From Arcuatula senhousia (lineage: Eukaryota > Mollusca > Bivalvia > Mytilida > Mytilidae), in the NCBI GenBank assembly GCA_963971305.1, contig OZ020317.1, positions 10,310,001 to 10,374,000 of the forward strand: a stretch of 64,000 nt of DNA. The letters run 5' to 3'. This document shows, piece after piece, positions 44,646 to 56,692 of this stretch. Numbering within the stretch: the stretch's first letter is position 1; every line of letters starts with the position of its first letter. Position numbers and translations under genes: made by a program. A model generated the notes under the pieces. The model worked only from the letters and a program-made list of their open reading frames with translations. It did not search any database and was not told the DNA's origin.

Positions 44646-44954
44646 CTGGTTTCTTATTGTCCCATTATTTTGTTATAAACATCATCTACTTATCTTACTG
44701 TATTTTTCATCTCATTATTATCTATTAGCTAGCGTAAGTGTTTAGCTATTAAAAACGTGCTACACGTCTCTTTAACGGTTCAAGGTTGCCAAATATATGA
44801 AAATAGATAATGGATATGGTATGTGTAGGTTATTTTATTGCCAAATATACGAGTTCGATAAGAGTATCCATATAGGCTCAATGGCCACACTCGAAAACTG
44901 CTAGCAGAAGATGGATTCACATACGCATTAACCTTGTTTCCAAATCCAGGATCA

Positions 44955-45128
44955 ATAAATATGTTTAAACTAAAAGGAGCCTTCAACGGCGCCGATAGGC
45001 ACTGCTCACAGTTTTGCAATTGGACCAAAGAAAGAATTCCTTTGCAAAGAATGAGCAGAAAACACCGAAACGACAAGTACAAACAAAAGCTTGGCTTAGG
45101 ACAGGTTCATATAAAATGTGGCAGGTAT
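44955..45128 (+). mobile_element. SINE-like family D fragment (3' part)
   Basis: Contains aggagccttcaacggcgccg, gttttgcaattggaccaaag and ggacaggttcatataaaatg / tggcagg. Confidence 0.65.
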
Positions 45129-45495
45129 AGACGTCAAGTATTCTTTATTACCTAATACAATAAAATTTCCTTCTCCATTAAATTGTTTTTTTTTACCATT
45201 CTCACATACTACTGGACAATAGAAAGGAGTTCTACTGACCAGTGACGTCCTGGTGACCCTTGACCTCAAATTTGATTGGACAATTTATACATGAATACTT
45301 TTGATCTTTTCCAGGTTATTTACGTGTCCCTATTTTTTACGTGTGTCTAATTCCCCTTTAAAAATTGTTTCAAATTAAATACGTTTAAACTAAACTAAAA
45401 CAAGCCTACCTGTAGTTTTTCCCAAGCCTTACAAATCTGCTGTCACCTAAGTATTTCTTTAGTTTTCACTGTAGCTGTGTGTAATAGGTAATAAA

Positions 45496-45672
45496 ACAGT
45501 TATTGAATGGGTAGCCAGGCAATGGATCATAATAGTTTTTCCTTGTTACCCAGATCAGCTCAAATTTCCATTGCCCTCAGCCTGCGGCTTCGTGCAATAT
45601 AACATTGAGCTAATCTGGAAATCTCGGGGAAAATATTCTGATCCATTGCCTGGCTACCCATTAAATAACTGT
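45496..45672. repeat. Palindromic foldback element
   Basis: The left arm cagttattgaatgggtagcc ... aggcaatggatca and right arm tgatccattgcctggctacc ... cattaaataactg are complementary over the whole half-length, with agatcagctcaaatt / acattgagctaatct inside and the centre cctgcggcttcgtgc. Confidence 0.85.
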
Positions 45673-45791
45673 ACACTGGCCCCTATGAATATAATATTTT
45701 GACAAAGCGTAGCCAGTTGCATTTTATCAGTTACATGTTAATATTTGCAAAAACTGGATTAAACAATATTATACAAATCGTTTCAATATAA

Positions 45792-45797
45792 TTTATT
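45792..45797 (-). terminator. Polyadenylation signal of the ankyrin-repeat gene
   Basis: AATAAA on the minus strand about 44 bases after the stop codon of the ankyrin gene. Confidence 0.6.
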
Positions 45798-45840
45798 CCA
45801 AAATAATTTCAAAAAATTATATATTAATTGAATATTGTTT

Positions 45841-46226
45841 CTACAGTTCTCGTGACATCTCGAAATCTGAGAAATCTTCCGAAATCGTGTCGTCTCCGTA
45901 ACCGAAATTCACTTTTCGTTTAATTCCCAGTTTGCGCATTAAGCGAGAAAACAATCCATTTTGTTCCAGTTTGCGTTTCAGATTTCCCGGCAGCCATTTC
46001 GAATCTTTGGTTGAAGTATAGCCGTGTTGATACAGTTGGTGTATGACGTCACTCATGACTGGCGTACGCCGAGTAGACAAAAACAAAGCGGACTGTCCGA
46101 GTTTGTCTACTACGTTAACGTCACTGCCACTTTTTATGAGGTATTTGCACACGGAACTTGCCCCTTCTCTTATTCCCAGTAGTAAAGCTGTCTTTCCGGT
46201 ACATTCAGTGTCATCGGTGTTTGCTC
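45841..46226 (-). CDS. Ankyrin gene exon 3 and stop
   Basis: 386 bases, from GANTDDTECTGKTALLLG to the stop after FEMSREL. Two repeats plus the charged tail. Confidence 0.85.
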
Positions 46227-47212
46227 CTGTAATTGAGAATTGTTTTAAATTAAAAAGAAACATAAATGTGTAAATATTTTTATTAGTAGTATGTACAATT
46301 TCAGTAAAAGCACAAGAAACCAAAACTTTAGTACAAAGTACTTATGTGAACATTAAGAAGCTTATAATTCTGAAGACAATAACAATGCATAATGATTCAA
46401 GCCTATTTATACGTATTTTTCTCTACTCATCCTACACTTTTTATTTTATTTTACGGGAACTTCATTTCAGTTTGATTTTACGGTTCAGATGTTTTTGGCT
46501 ACTATTAATGACCATTTTGGTTCTTTTATGTTTTAAATACGTACCATATTTAATCAAAAGTTTCACAGTTTCTAGGTCTCCGAACAATGTTGCTCTCATT
46601 AGCGACGTTTGACCAAACATATTCTTGCAATTCAAATTGCAACCTAAAAAAATAATTAAAATCATTAATTCGAATTGTGTCAATATCAGAGTCAAAAATA
46701 TATTTTTTTTAATTTGAAAATAAGAAAAGGCAAAATGTAAATCTCAACTAAGAACACAACATTAACTTGTTCAATCCAATTAAAAAAGAAATCAACAATT
46801 TAAGATAAAAAAAAAAGGTACGAAATAAGTGCTTTCATTTCTTCCATTTTTATTCGTTTTATAAACATTTTTTTTTTTAAATCTCAAAATTACACTGACC
46901 TTTCCTCGAAAGTAGTTCTATGACTTCAATGTGTCCATTATCAACAGCTTCGTGAATTGGAAAATTCAAACTCTTATCGGGAATGTTTGGATCTCCGCCA
47001 TTTTTCAGCAAATGACGTACCATTTCCAGTTCACCATATTTTGCAGCATAATATAGAGATGTTCGTCCTTTATTGTCTACTGCATTCACGTCCTTTGCTT
47101 TTTCTGATCCGATTGTTGGTGCTGAGTTAGACCTTCTTTTCCCCACCTTTCTATGAGGTTTAGCAATATATTCATTGTTCTCCCGCAAGTCTGCCAAAGA
47201 TCGGAAGCTCAT
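45841..47212 (-). CDS. Ankyrin-repeat protein, three exons, 265 residues
   Basis: Minus-strand exons 47212-46900, 46643-46545 and 46226-45841 join in phase 1 with donors G|gtcagt and G|gtacgt and acceptors tttttttag and caattacag. The sum is 798 bases including the stop. The start MSFRSLADLREN is followed by a basic Ser-rich stretch (GKRRSNSAPTI). About five ankyrin repeats then run to about residue 200: DNKGRTSLYYAAKYGELEMV, then LNFPIHEAVDNGHIEVIELL, then FGQTSLMRATLFGDLETVKL, then GKTALLLGIREG..., and a degenerate LGQSALFLSTRR. Exon 2 is exactly one 33-residue repeat. The C-terminus is basic, then acidic (DDTISEDFSDFE). No other domain is visible, so a scaffold or adaptor role is only a family-level guess. 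An ATG at 47212 is the first in frame; a further 5' exon cannot be excluded. Confidence 0.85.
46545..46643 (-). CDS. Ankyrin gene exon 2 (one repeat)
   Basis: 99 bases, 33 codons, phase 1 at both ends: a single-repeat exon, as expected from repeat duplication by exon shuffling. Confidence 0.85.
46900..47212 (-). CDS. Ankyrin gene exon 1
   Basis: 313 bases, Met to G|gtcagt. It holds the Ser-rich N-terminus and two repeats. A tatatataaaa word lies 22-32 bases upstream of the ATG. Confidence 0.85.
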
Positions 47213-47349
47213 CTTGAAATCGAAAAAAAATCGTTTTATATATATATTCCTTTCTTATTTTGCAAAGATATGAAGTTCTGAACTTTCACTTTCTGGTTTT
47301 TTAAACAAGTCCAATGGTTGCGTTACGTTCTTTGCTATCTTATTGCTTT

Positions 47350-47450
47350 CTTTGGTGCTGAGTTCAACCTTCTCTTTCCCGCGTTTTGTAAGTCCTTGCT
47401 TTCTTAAATTCTATCGTTGGTGCTGAGTTTGACCTTTTCTTTCCCGCCTT
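47350..47450 (-). pseudogene. Two decayed copies of the ankyrin gene's N-terminal motif
   Basis: The minus strand reads GKKRSNSAPTIEFKKA (about 47447-47400) and, in another frame, AGKRRLNSAPKKA (about 47384-47345). Both match GKRRSNSAPTIGSEKA of exon 1 (about 47150-47100). The two are about 64 bases apart and frameshifted against each other, so they are not read as one exon. Confidence 0.65.
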
Positions 47451-48550
47451 TATCTGCGGTGATAACTAAACTAAAAATTCCTACTTTCTACTACACTACA
47501 AAAACAAGGATAAACCACCTAGAAATAGAAACTTGTCCTTATATACCTGTTGATGATCATTACATGTCAATCAAGCGTGTAATAATGATCATCGTAGCTT
47601 GTACGTATTGTCATTTTCCGGAAAACAAGATTAAAAAAGTATCGTTAATTTTTAATGAAGATCAAACGGACAGGTAAAATTCGGTAGATTGAAAACATCA
47701 GACGATTTATACATATGTAGTGTGGGCTTGGTACATGCTTGATATTTGAAATATTTTAAATTTGTATTTCCTTATTAATTTAAATTTCAATATATCATTA
47801 TTTTGTTAATTTCCATTCTTATAAAGATAGGAAGGCAGGTGTAAAAGATTATGTTGAATAGTGAGCTCTAAATTTGTCTGTCTTTGGTATTTCCTATTTA
47901 ATGTTCTTCTACGAAATCTTTGTCATGAAGATAAAAGCACCCTACTCAATCATTTTGTTTAGTCTACAAGGCTCTACATTGTATTTACGAAGATTTGAAA
48001 ACCCAGATACCTAAAAGTCTTTTTTTTCTTATCCTGCTTTCTGAAATCGTAATTTCCGATTTTTGCAGGATATAGGTACATGTACATGTAAGCATTTCAT
48101 GTAAAAAGCATCCCATGCTAATATACAGCTTGTTACATGTATCAAGGATATTTGACAAATGTCAGTAACAAATATTTTAAATCGTGAAAAATATATTACG
48201 AAATTGTCTAAAATAAAAACTAATGTTATTTCAATAATTATTAGATAAAAGTTCCATCAAATAGTACATGTAGTATGTCAAAGTAAAACTCTACCTTAAT
48301 CGGCAATCTTCGGTAGAGTCTGCTACTTACGAAATTAGCCGAAGATTGACGCGTGCAGCTTGTCTGTCTGGTTTGATATGATCTTTTCCACTTTTTTCTT
48401 GTTTCGTGCAAAAATTCATTGAAATGAACTTAACTTTGTAATCGAAGGTTAAAAGATTGAAGTACTGATCAATAAGAACACGCATTTTCCGGATCATAAA
48501 TTCTGAACTAAAATATATGTTCTTTCGTGCATTTTACAACATATAAAATA
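47451..48550. other. No gene seen
   Basis: AT-rich. A short inverted pair (aatcttcggtagagtctg / gccgaagatt) lies near 48306-48347. Confidence 0.5.
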
Positions 48551-48552
48551 TA

Positions 48553-49036
48553 TACTGAGTCACATTAAAAGCGCAACACTGAAATTTTCTGAATATTTTT
48601 GATATATGTTAGAGCTTCATAAATTGGATAAGATAGATGTGTTTTTTTAACCAATAAGTACCCAATCGATAAATTCATGGTTAATTTAGGTGATTTTTAA
48701 ACTCTCTTTGCAACAGTTCCCCCGTACAAACGAACGAAATTCTTGTTTTGTCGTTTTATCCGATCAATGCCACGAAGATGTCGCGCAGGCGTTGCAGAAA
48801 ATTGCGTCACATTCGCTCTTGACTGTCATGACTGTGGGAAAGTCAGATTTGACTCGTAAAACTGTGTGAACGGTAATTTCACAGAAAAGGATTAACATTA
48901 AATTTAAACGATTGCGTCGAATTGTTGCTATTTTTCAGAAGTTTTGAAAATACCAGGTGTTTTAGTAATGTTGTTGTCTATACAAAAAATTATTTATGTA
49001 AATACTAGTGTTGCGTTTTTATTGTATATATCAGTA
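48553..49036. mobile_element. MITE with TA target duplication (Tc1/mariner type)
   Basis: Ends read TACTGAGTCACATTAAAAGC then GCAACACT, and the right end mirrors this (AGTGTTGCGTTTTTATTG ... ATCAGTA), with TA on both sides (48551-48552, 49037-49038). Length 484 bases. No transposase. Confidence 0.65.
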
Positions 49037-49144
49037 TAAATCATTTACATGTAAGGCGCAATGACTAGAATGTGATTATAGAATTGTTCGTTTTGCACTG
49101 TCAAATAGCATGTATGATAATTTACATATTTTAACGTTGAATAA

Positions 49145-50000
49145 AATTAGAGGCTCCCAGGAGCCTAAATCGCTAACCTTGTATTCAAATTGATTATAAT
49201 AAGCTAGATAATTTACAAAGGACTGCTAGTCTGAGAAATGATCAACTTTAACGTCTAAGGGGAACAACTCCTATCAAGAAAGGTCTTACACCCATAACAT
49301 AGTTTGTAGATCTTTATGTGCTTAGCCATATGCAATGTGAATTTTTCAAATATCTTGTATCTATCGTTACATAAGAGCATTTTTTTAAAATCAAGAAAAA
49401 GGGGAATAATTCTTACATCGGTTGTTAAATTTTCTTTAAAAAATTAAAACCTGGTAGATCTTAAGGTGCTTATTACATTTGACGTCTTTATCGGAATTTT
49501 GTTATTAGTAACCATTTTGGAGTTCTAATTTTAGCCATACACATGTAGCAGCCATGTTTTTCGCCAAACGAAAAATCTTAACGATAAATATGTAAAAAAC
49601 AAAATAGAGAACAATCCTACCATACTTGGCTACATTTGGCCAAGTTGTGTTGGATAAGAAGATTTTTGAAACGTTTAACAGAAAGCTGTGAAAATGGTCA
49701 ATTTGTACGGTCTCTAAGGGGTATAACTCCTAATGGAAAGTTCCTACAACTTTGACTCTGTTACAATATTTGTATATCTTCGTGTCCTTAATCTTATGCA
49801 ATTTATTTATAAATATCACGTATAGTTCTCAAGATATTGGTCTAAAAAGTGGAAAAAATCAAGAAAAAAGGGCAATTATTCCTACAACGATTGTCAGATC
49901 TTCTTCAAAATTTCAAGGCAGGTAAATCTTGATGTGCTGATTACTTTTACCATACCAGAATTTGATATCGGTTACTGTTACGAAGAAGTAAAACGGATAT
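49145..50000 (+). repeat. Dispersed repeat with two internal related units
   Basis: Two diverged units: acgtctaaggggaacaactc ... tcaagaaaaaggggaataat ... acctggtagatcttaaggtg (about 49250-49500) and cggtctctaaggggtataac ... tcaagaaaaaagggcaatta ... aggtaaatcttgatgtgctg (about 49710-49960). Confidence 0.65.
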
Positions 50001-50199
50001 AGATTGTATTTTAAAAAGTTATGCTTTCACGATTATACATGTAACAATATGCATGCAGGTATTTATCGTATTGAAAAAATATTTATCAATATTATTATTT
50101 ATGAAAGACAGTAAAAGGCATTTTTTTCGATAGGAACATGCGGTAATTATCAGAGATGCAATATCACAATGAAATAAGAAGAAAAAAAAACAATTTCAT

Positions 50200-50445
50200 T
50201 AATTAGTTCAATCCGAAAGCGGCAGGGTGATCAATGTACCTTTTTTGCCATAGTATGGGATTTAGAATAAACGTAAAAAGAAAGCAAAGAGTAACAGAGG
50301 TTTTCAAATTTCGAATGCGACAACAGCAGGATAATCAATAAACCATTTGTGCCATAGTATAGTGTTTTAAATGGGGCAAAAAGTAACAGAGCTTTTCGAA
50401 TCTCGGAAGTCCGAAAAAGACAACCGAATACACGGAAACTACATC
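50200..50445 (+). repeat. Diverged tandem duplication of ~120 bases
   Basis: tgccatagtatgggatt ... agagtaacagaggttttc at about 50247-50310 recurs as tgccatagtatagtgtt ... aaagtaacagagcttttc at about 50351-50398. Confidence 0.65.
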
Positions 50446-51106
50446 TCAGTTAAACTGCAATCAATTCTACCTCTTGATACCTGCATGTAATTATTTTTGT
50501 CATTATCTTGCCTAATGTCGGCTGATTATCTTCGGGTCTTTCTGTTTACTCCATCGTTAGAATGACCGACCTGTATGAGCGTCGAAAATGACGCAAAATA
50601 CACACGGGGTATTACGTTTACCGCTGCCAAGCAAACTGAAGACAGTCCAATTTTTTTACATAGATAGTTGTATTCGACATAGAGAGGACACTAGGAGAAA
50701 AAGGCTGCTAATAGAATTATACTTGATACATTTTTCATGCAATTAAGAATCTTTTGGTCTGTCCTCAGTTTGTCAGTGTTACAAAAAGCCGTCTGTGTCA
50801 CACATATGAGGTCAATATAGGTACATGTTATAGGTTATGGATACATAACTAATAAGGCACCTTTAAATTTCAACAAGCCACGCAAGAGATAAAAATCAAA
50901 CTAAAACCCACAGATAGCCAATTAAACTGTGAATGCATATCTTATAACCAAAAAAAAATGTGATATGTAAGGAAGTCTTAATTCACAAATGATTGTTATT
51001 GTTTACACAGCTAGATTCTCTTCTGACATTTGAAATCACTAGACAATACATGAACCATGGAACATTAACATGAGGGAAACATTTTAAAATTTTATAGTAG
51101 AAATAA

Positions 51107-51315
51107 TGAGATGTGGAATAAGTGTACGCGACACAGCCCACAATCAAGCTACAATTCAGAAAAAAAAACACAATGGACAACCGCCAGCAGCCTTCAACGA
51201 GGCCAGTAGGTGCTGCCCGCTGTTCTGCAATTGGCCCATGGTTTAAATAAAATGCATATAATTCAAGAAAAAAAAAAAACACAATGGACAACCGCCAGCA
51301 GCCTTCAACGCAAAT
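51107..51315 (+). mobile_element. SINE-like family D with an internal re-duplication
   Basis: Full head (gagatgtggaataagtgtac, gcgacacagcc), aaaaacacaatggacaaccg, then ttctgcaattggcccatggt. The acacaatggacaaccgccag block then appears a second time at about 51278. The ORFs on both strands here are repeat by-products. Confidence 0.75.
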
Positions 51316-51980
51316 CCAGTCCTGAAATAGTATTTTTTTTCAAAACAATTAAAAATTGCAACGGCATCAATATTAAAGAGATTGTGAGTAGGCGCATTAT
51401 GTTCATAGTCACCATTTATTGGAACCATTCCACCACGCAAATTAAAAGAATTTGACAATCATTACACATTTATTACTTGATTTATGAATTAAAGATATAA
51501 TTTACGATATGTAGATATTTGAAAACCCAATATAAGCAAACGATTTCATAAAAATTGTCAAAGTCTTTAATTTTCGAAAACTGACGAAACGAAATTAATG
51601 ATAATCTCTAACCAACTGTCAAAATTCTGATTTTCATCATTTGAAATGTATTTTATTATGTAATATAACGAAGTAGAAATTTCAAAATATGACAGCGTGA
51701 AGTTATCATCATGTATATATCAAATATAATTTTATTGGTATTGATAATGCGAATATCTAGGCCACTAATATTCTCAATTATTATCAAAGTTAACTGTTAC
51801 AATTTAAACAAATATTGAAATAAGAATTGAAATTTATTTATGTATTATATACATGTATGACGCGGTCATTACCCCAAATAAAGTAAGCTTATATAATAAG
51901 GTGCATTCGCGTAAAAATGGTTTTAATAAATATATGTGCGATACGATAATTTAAGAAAATACGTCTAATACGATCACTAA
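51316..51980. other. No gene seen
   Basis: AT-rich, no supported exon. Confidence 0.5.
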
Positions 51981-51984
51981 AAAA

Positions 51985-52345
51985 ATTCTTTCTTCGTTAT
52001 CAGCCACTAATAGAAAAGTTCAAAATTGAGTTAAAAGATATGATAGTTAATTGTTTTAATTAGTGTTTGACTAGTCTGCTGTACTGAGATGATCACCTCA
52101 ATATCCCTATTGTGTCTCACAACTATGTTGTGTTCTATGGTCATTACCGTATCCTAAGATCGCAATTGAAGAGGGAGGTTTGGCGCCATAAAACCTGGTT
52201 TAACCCACCATTTCGTTTGAAATGCCTGTACCAAGTCAGAACCATTGCGATCCACCAGTTCTCCGGTATGACTGATTCGTTTTGTCATTTTCTCTGGACT
52301 ATGAGATTGATCATTCAAGTTCGGTAGTTTTGTTATTACCTTTAT
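51985..52345 (+). mobile_element. Retroelement family B 3'-end copy
   Basis: The best preserved forward copy without the RT tail: ttcttcgttatcagccacta, ctgctgtactgagatgatca, cctcaatatccctattgtgt, gcgccataaaacctggttta, gttctccggtatgactgatt and aagttcggtagttttgttat. Confidence 0.8.
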
Positions 52346-54050
52346 TTAAAGAAAAACCAAATACAAGACACTTTTTTCCTTTATTTACTTTTTTCTTTAC
52401 CGTACAAAAACATATTCTATTTAAACGCCTTACCAAAACCACTTTTACGTGAATCTTCGTAAGTGTTGATCCCCTATCGTATAGTCTTCCAGTGAAGCTG
52501 TCCATGTGCGGTCATGGGGGTTAACTTAATTTTTATATTCTTTTCGTTGAAGAGATGTATTTATGTAACTCACTTGGGTTCCTAGGCAATTGCTATATTA
52601 TGAGGTCACCAGCACAAGAACTTGTTGATTAACAAGCTATATATAATAAAAACAGTAGTTTTATATTCTACTTAAATTATTGCCTATTATTTGACCTTTT
52701 TGAAATGTATAACAATCAAAAATACAAAACACAATTTTAATAACATGCCATCTTTATATATCGCCTGGCGCGACCTATTGGGCAAACAGCAAAAGCTTCT
52801 GCGTAACGAAAGAAAACTAAATACCAAAGGAACAATTCAATCTTGACTAAAGGACTGAGAGTGAGTAAACTAGCTTTAGGGTTACATGTATATCCTTTTT
52901 CAAACACTTACTTTTTTTCAGTTAACAAAGACTCATTATATATCCCAAGCTGAAAGTCAAAAAAGGAACACGTTATAAAGTCCCAAAATGTCCCAACAGG
53001 GTGCAATAGCACAAAAATGCGAAAATACGAAACACGAAATAGAAATAGAAAAATTGGGGAAAAATCATTCTTAGTTTTGTGCATTCGCTTTTTCGCTTTG
53101 AAATTCTCGTTTTCCCGTCGCAATAATGACTTTCGCGTTTTCAATCAGCAAAAGAAAGGCAATTAAGTAACTAGGTATGTCTCAAACGCGTTTCTTCTAT
53201 CAAAGATTTACATTGTCAGAACATTGGACTGTTTCAACATTAATAACACTCTTAATTTTGTCCTTCGTAAAAAAGCTTTTAATTAATTTTCCATATGCTC
53301 ACTTTATAAAAACAAAATTCTGAAAATTTTAGATGCATGCATACAATTTTAGTGTATTCGCACTGATTAAAACAAAATGACATCTTTTAAAATATTAAAG
53401 ACCACAAAGCCTTTCGACAATATCTTGAGTAAGTAGAGATCAATAAAAAAATATTTATATAAATTGTAATTACAAAACGATTGCAACTAAGAAGAATGGT
53501 CGCATTGGTGACATGCCAATTTTAGATATGTACATTTTGAAACTCTTTTTAAGCTTATTTGAACTATATCAAACTGCCCCCTTTTAAGTAAATGTCCTTC
53601 ATTCAGATTCGAATCTGGGCCAGTCTTTTAAAAGTAACTATAAATATTATTGAAATTTATAGAGAAAAGATTTTAAAAGGAACAATAGAAGCTGAAAAAT
53701 ATCAATATGAAGTATATGATTGAAGAAAACTTATTGAGAAGTGTTAAAATAACTAAATGTCGATCAAATATTATACAATAGAAATGTAAGTAATCTTTAC
53801 TAAACAATCATATTATGCAAACACTATTTTTTCACAGCTAAAGTTTCTGCAAATAAATCGTTAAGACGTCACGTTGACTTTCTTCAGAGTTACTCTGTCA
53901 CGTAAGGGATTAGTATGGGTTTTTGTGCGTGTTTTGTTTTAGCATCAATTTTTGTTACTGGTTTTTGCTTTTTAAGTGTTCCGTTAAAGGAGGAAAATAA
54001 ATATGAAGGTATGTTTATGGATTAATAAATGAATAAACGAATAAATAGAT
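52346..54050. other. No gene seen
   Basis: AT-rich. Short minus-strand ORFs here have no recognisable content. Confidence 0.5.
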
Positions 54051-54056
54051 AAAAAT

Positions 54057-55540
54057 AATATGAGCTAGGCAGGCAAAGCCTGTTACGCTCCCGAAGTTTC
54101 AATTAATTTATTTTTTTTGGTCCGAAAATAAAAACAAACTAGCTTTTCTTGTTGGTTACGTGAGCGTTTAATGACGTCTAAAATTTTCAAAGATAAAAAC
54201 GTTAAAAAGACGCTGAAAGTTCGGGAAAACAAGCGCGTGCTAAACCGGACGTTGAAGGAAAATTCAGCTCATAGTACAACTAAAATATTGACATTTCTAC
54301 CATTATCGCTCCCTTCGGGAGCGTATTAATATGATGCAGGTTAAACCTGTGACGCTCCCGAAGTTTGAACATATCCTTAAATATTTTACAAGCTAAAATA
54401 AGTTTTCAAATGTTTATTGGGCAATTAATTGAAACAAATTCTTATTCGAAAATAAAAACAAAGTAGCTTTTCTTGTGGGTCCTTTGTGCGCTTAATGACG
54501 TCAGGAATTTTCAAAGAAAAAAGCGTTAAAAAGACGCAGAAAGTCCGGGAAACCGCGCGTGATTTACCGGACGTTGAAGGAAAATTGAGTCCATAGTACA
54601 ACTAGAATATTGACATTTCTACCATTATCGCTCCCTTTGGGAGCGTATTAATTGAAACAAATTCTTATTCGAAAATAAAAACAAAGTAGCTTTTCTTGTG
54701 GGTCCTTTGTGCGCTTAATGACGTCAGGAATTTTCAAAGAAAAAAGCGTTAAAAAGACGCAGAAAGTCCGGGAAACCGCGCGTGATTTACCGGACGTTGA
54801 AGGAAAATTGAGTCCATAGTACAACTAGAATATTGACATTTCTACCATTATCGCTCCCTTCGGGAGCGTATAAAATTGTCTGTGTAGAAAAGTCATGAGA
54901 TAAAAAACTGGCGAAAATATATAAAAAAAAGAATTGTTTTCAATAAAAAAAAACAAAAATAATCATACGATAAAGAGTGTATTAAATTTGTAATAAGCAA
55001 TGAGATACTTAATGAATAAATAAATAAATAAATAAATGTTCATTATAGTGTCACATACTTGTTCAATTATGTTTCCTTTTGCACTGAAATTAATAAGAAT
55101 TGGCCTTGAAACTCAAGCAGCTTAACCCGACGTCAGGTTTTGGGCGCTCTTATTCGACTTTCACCGACAAGCTACAAGCTAACGACTTTTCACCCCCTGC
55201 CACTGGTACCGCATGGTGTTAAAATTCTTTTTTAACATATGATTAATATGAGGCAGGTAAAACCTGTTACGCTCCCGAAGTTTCAATTAATTTATTTTTT
55301 ATGGTTCGAAAATAAAAACAAACTAGCTTTTCGAAAATAAAAACTAACTAGCTTTTCTTGTGGGTTACGTGAGCGTTTAATGACGTCTAAAATTTTCAAA
55401 GATAAAAACGTCAAAAAGACGCCGAAAGTTCGGGAAAACAAGCGCGTGCTATACCGGACGTTGAAGGAAAATTCAGCTCATAGTACAACTAAAATATTGA
55501 CATTTCTACCATTATCGCTCCCTTCGGGAGCGTATAAACT
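54057..55540 (+). repeat. Four copies of a ~270-bp repeat ending in a gctcccttcgggagc hairpin
   Basis: Copies at about 54065-54328, 54337-54650, 54651-54872 and 55247-55535. Each starts with caggtaaaacctgttacgct / cccgaagttt (lost in the third), contains gcgtttaatgacgtctaaaa and ccggacgttgaaggaaaatt, and ends atcgctcccttcgggagcgt. Copies 2 and 3 share over 200 identical bases, so the third is a recent tandem duplication. The 77-codon ORF at 55380 lies inside the repeat. Confidence 0.85.
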
Positions 55541-55604
55541 GTACATGACGAAAAAATTCAAGACCGAAACATTCCAATTTGGTAAAGCCATTTCGAATAA
55601 AATA

Positions 55605-55770
55605 AATGCTTAGAAGCAAGGAAGTACCAGTGGGGCATCCGAATAACGAAAGTCCCAAAGGGCAAAGAAAACAAGTAGACACGAACTAGAACAAGACAGT
55701 GTCTTTGCTAATGGTCAATTCAGCAAATCAAATGCGGTAAAGGAAGACAAAGTCAGAATTTAGCCAATAT
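55605..55770 (-). mobile_element. Retroelement family A truncated fragment
   Basis: Contains gtaccagtggggcatccgaa, aagtcccaaagggcaaagaa and ctaatggtcaattcagcaaa in family A reverse order; the central aggaactgctt block is deleted. Confidence 0.6.
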
Positions 55771-56149
55771 CAGGGTTGGTGAAGGTGTCATAAAATTCAT
55801 TTTGCCAGCAAAATTTCATATGTTTTTAGAAATAATTGTACAGTAATGTTTTTTAACAAAAAAATGGGGGTTTTGAGGTTTTGCTAATACAGAAAATTTA
55901 AAAAAAATCATGCTTTTTACTGATTTTATGATGTCTTCAAAATGCAAAAAAAAAAACATTTTGGGGATTAAACTTTCTTATATCATCACGGACATATACA
56001 TTTTACAAGTTATATAGGCTCAGAAACACCACGATCACTAATATGGAAACTTGATATTTCAAATTTAATTGCCCAAGAAAAAGCCGATATTATGAAATTT
56101 ATGGGAACTGTCAAAATATGACTGTTTCGAATGGCTGTAGCGAACTTAA

Positions 56150-56692
56150 GGTAGATGGGGTGTCTTTCACTGAGCATCTTTTTTGCACATCTATCATAAT
56201 TTAAGAATTTATAATGCTTGTTACTCTTATTGATTTCTATTGGGCTAGGTAAACATCAACATTAATAATTACAACAAAAATTACGATAAAATACACCTTT
56301 TTGCGAATTTCAATATTTTCCCGTTCTTTTTAAGGGGAGATAATTTGTATAGAAGTAATAGGGGAAAAACACATTTTTCACTTTTTTCAAAAATTTTGAT
56401 GGTCAACTCTATTTTTTATTTAGTATATTTTAAATCATTCGAAAACAAGGATTTTTACAAATTTTAAGAAAAATCTATGTAGTGGAATTTTTTAGGTAAA
56501 AGAAATTTGAATTTTCTCTATTGATCCTATATAAAAAGTACTAAAATCATCCATTTTTTACATTCGTTTTTACAAAAATTCTCATGGTGAACTTTTAATA
56601 TTATTATCGAGATTTAAAGTACCAGTCTAGGGCTAACTGTGGTCAAAATTTAAGAAAATTCTATGGATAACTTTTTAGACACCCCATCTACC
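56150..56692. mobile_element. MITE with TTAA target duplication
   Basis: Inverted ends GGTAGATGGGGTGTCT / AGACACCCCATCTACC, flanked by TTAA on both sides (56146-56149, 56693-56696). 543 bases, no ORF. TTAA duplications are typical of piggyBac and Kolobok. Confidence 0.85.
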
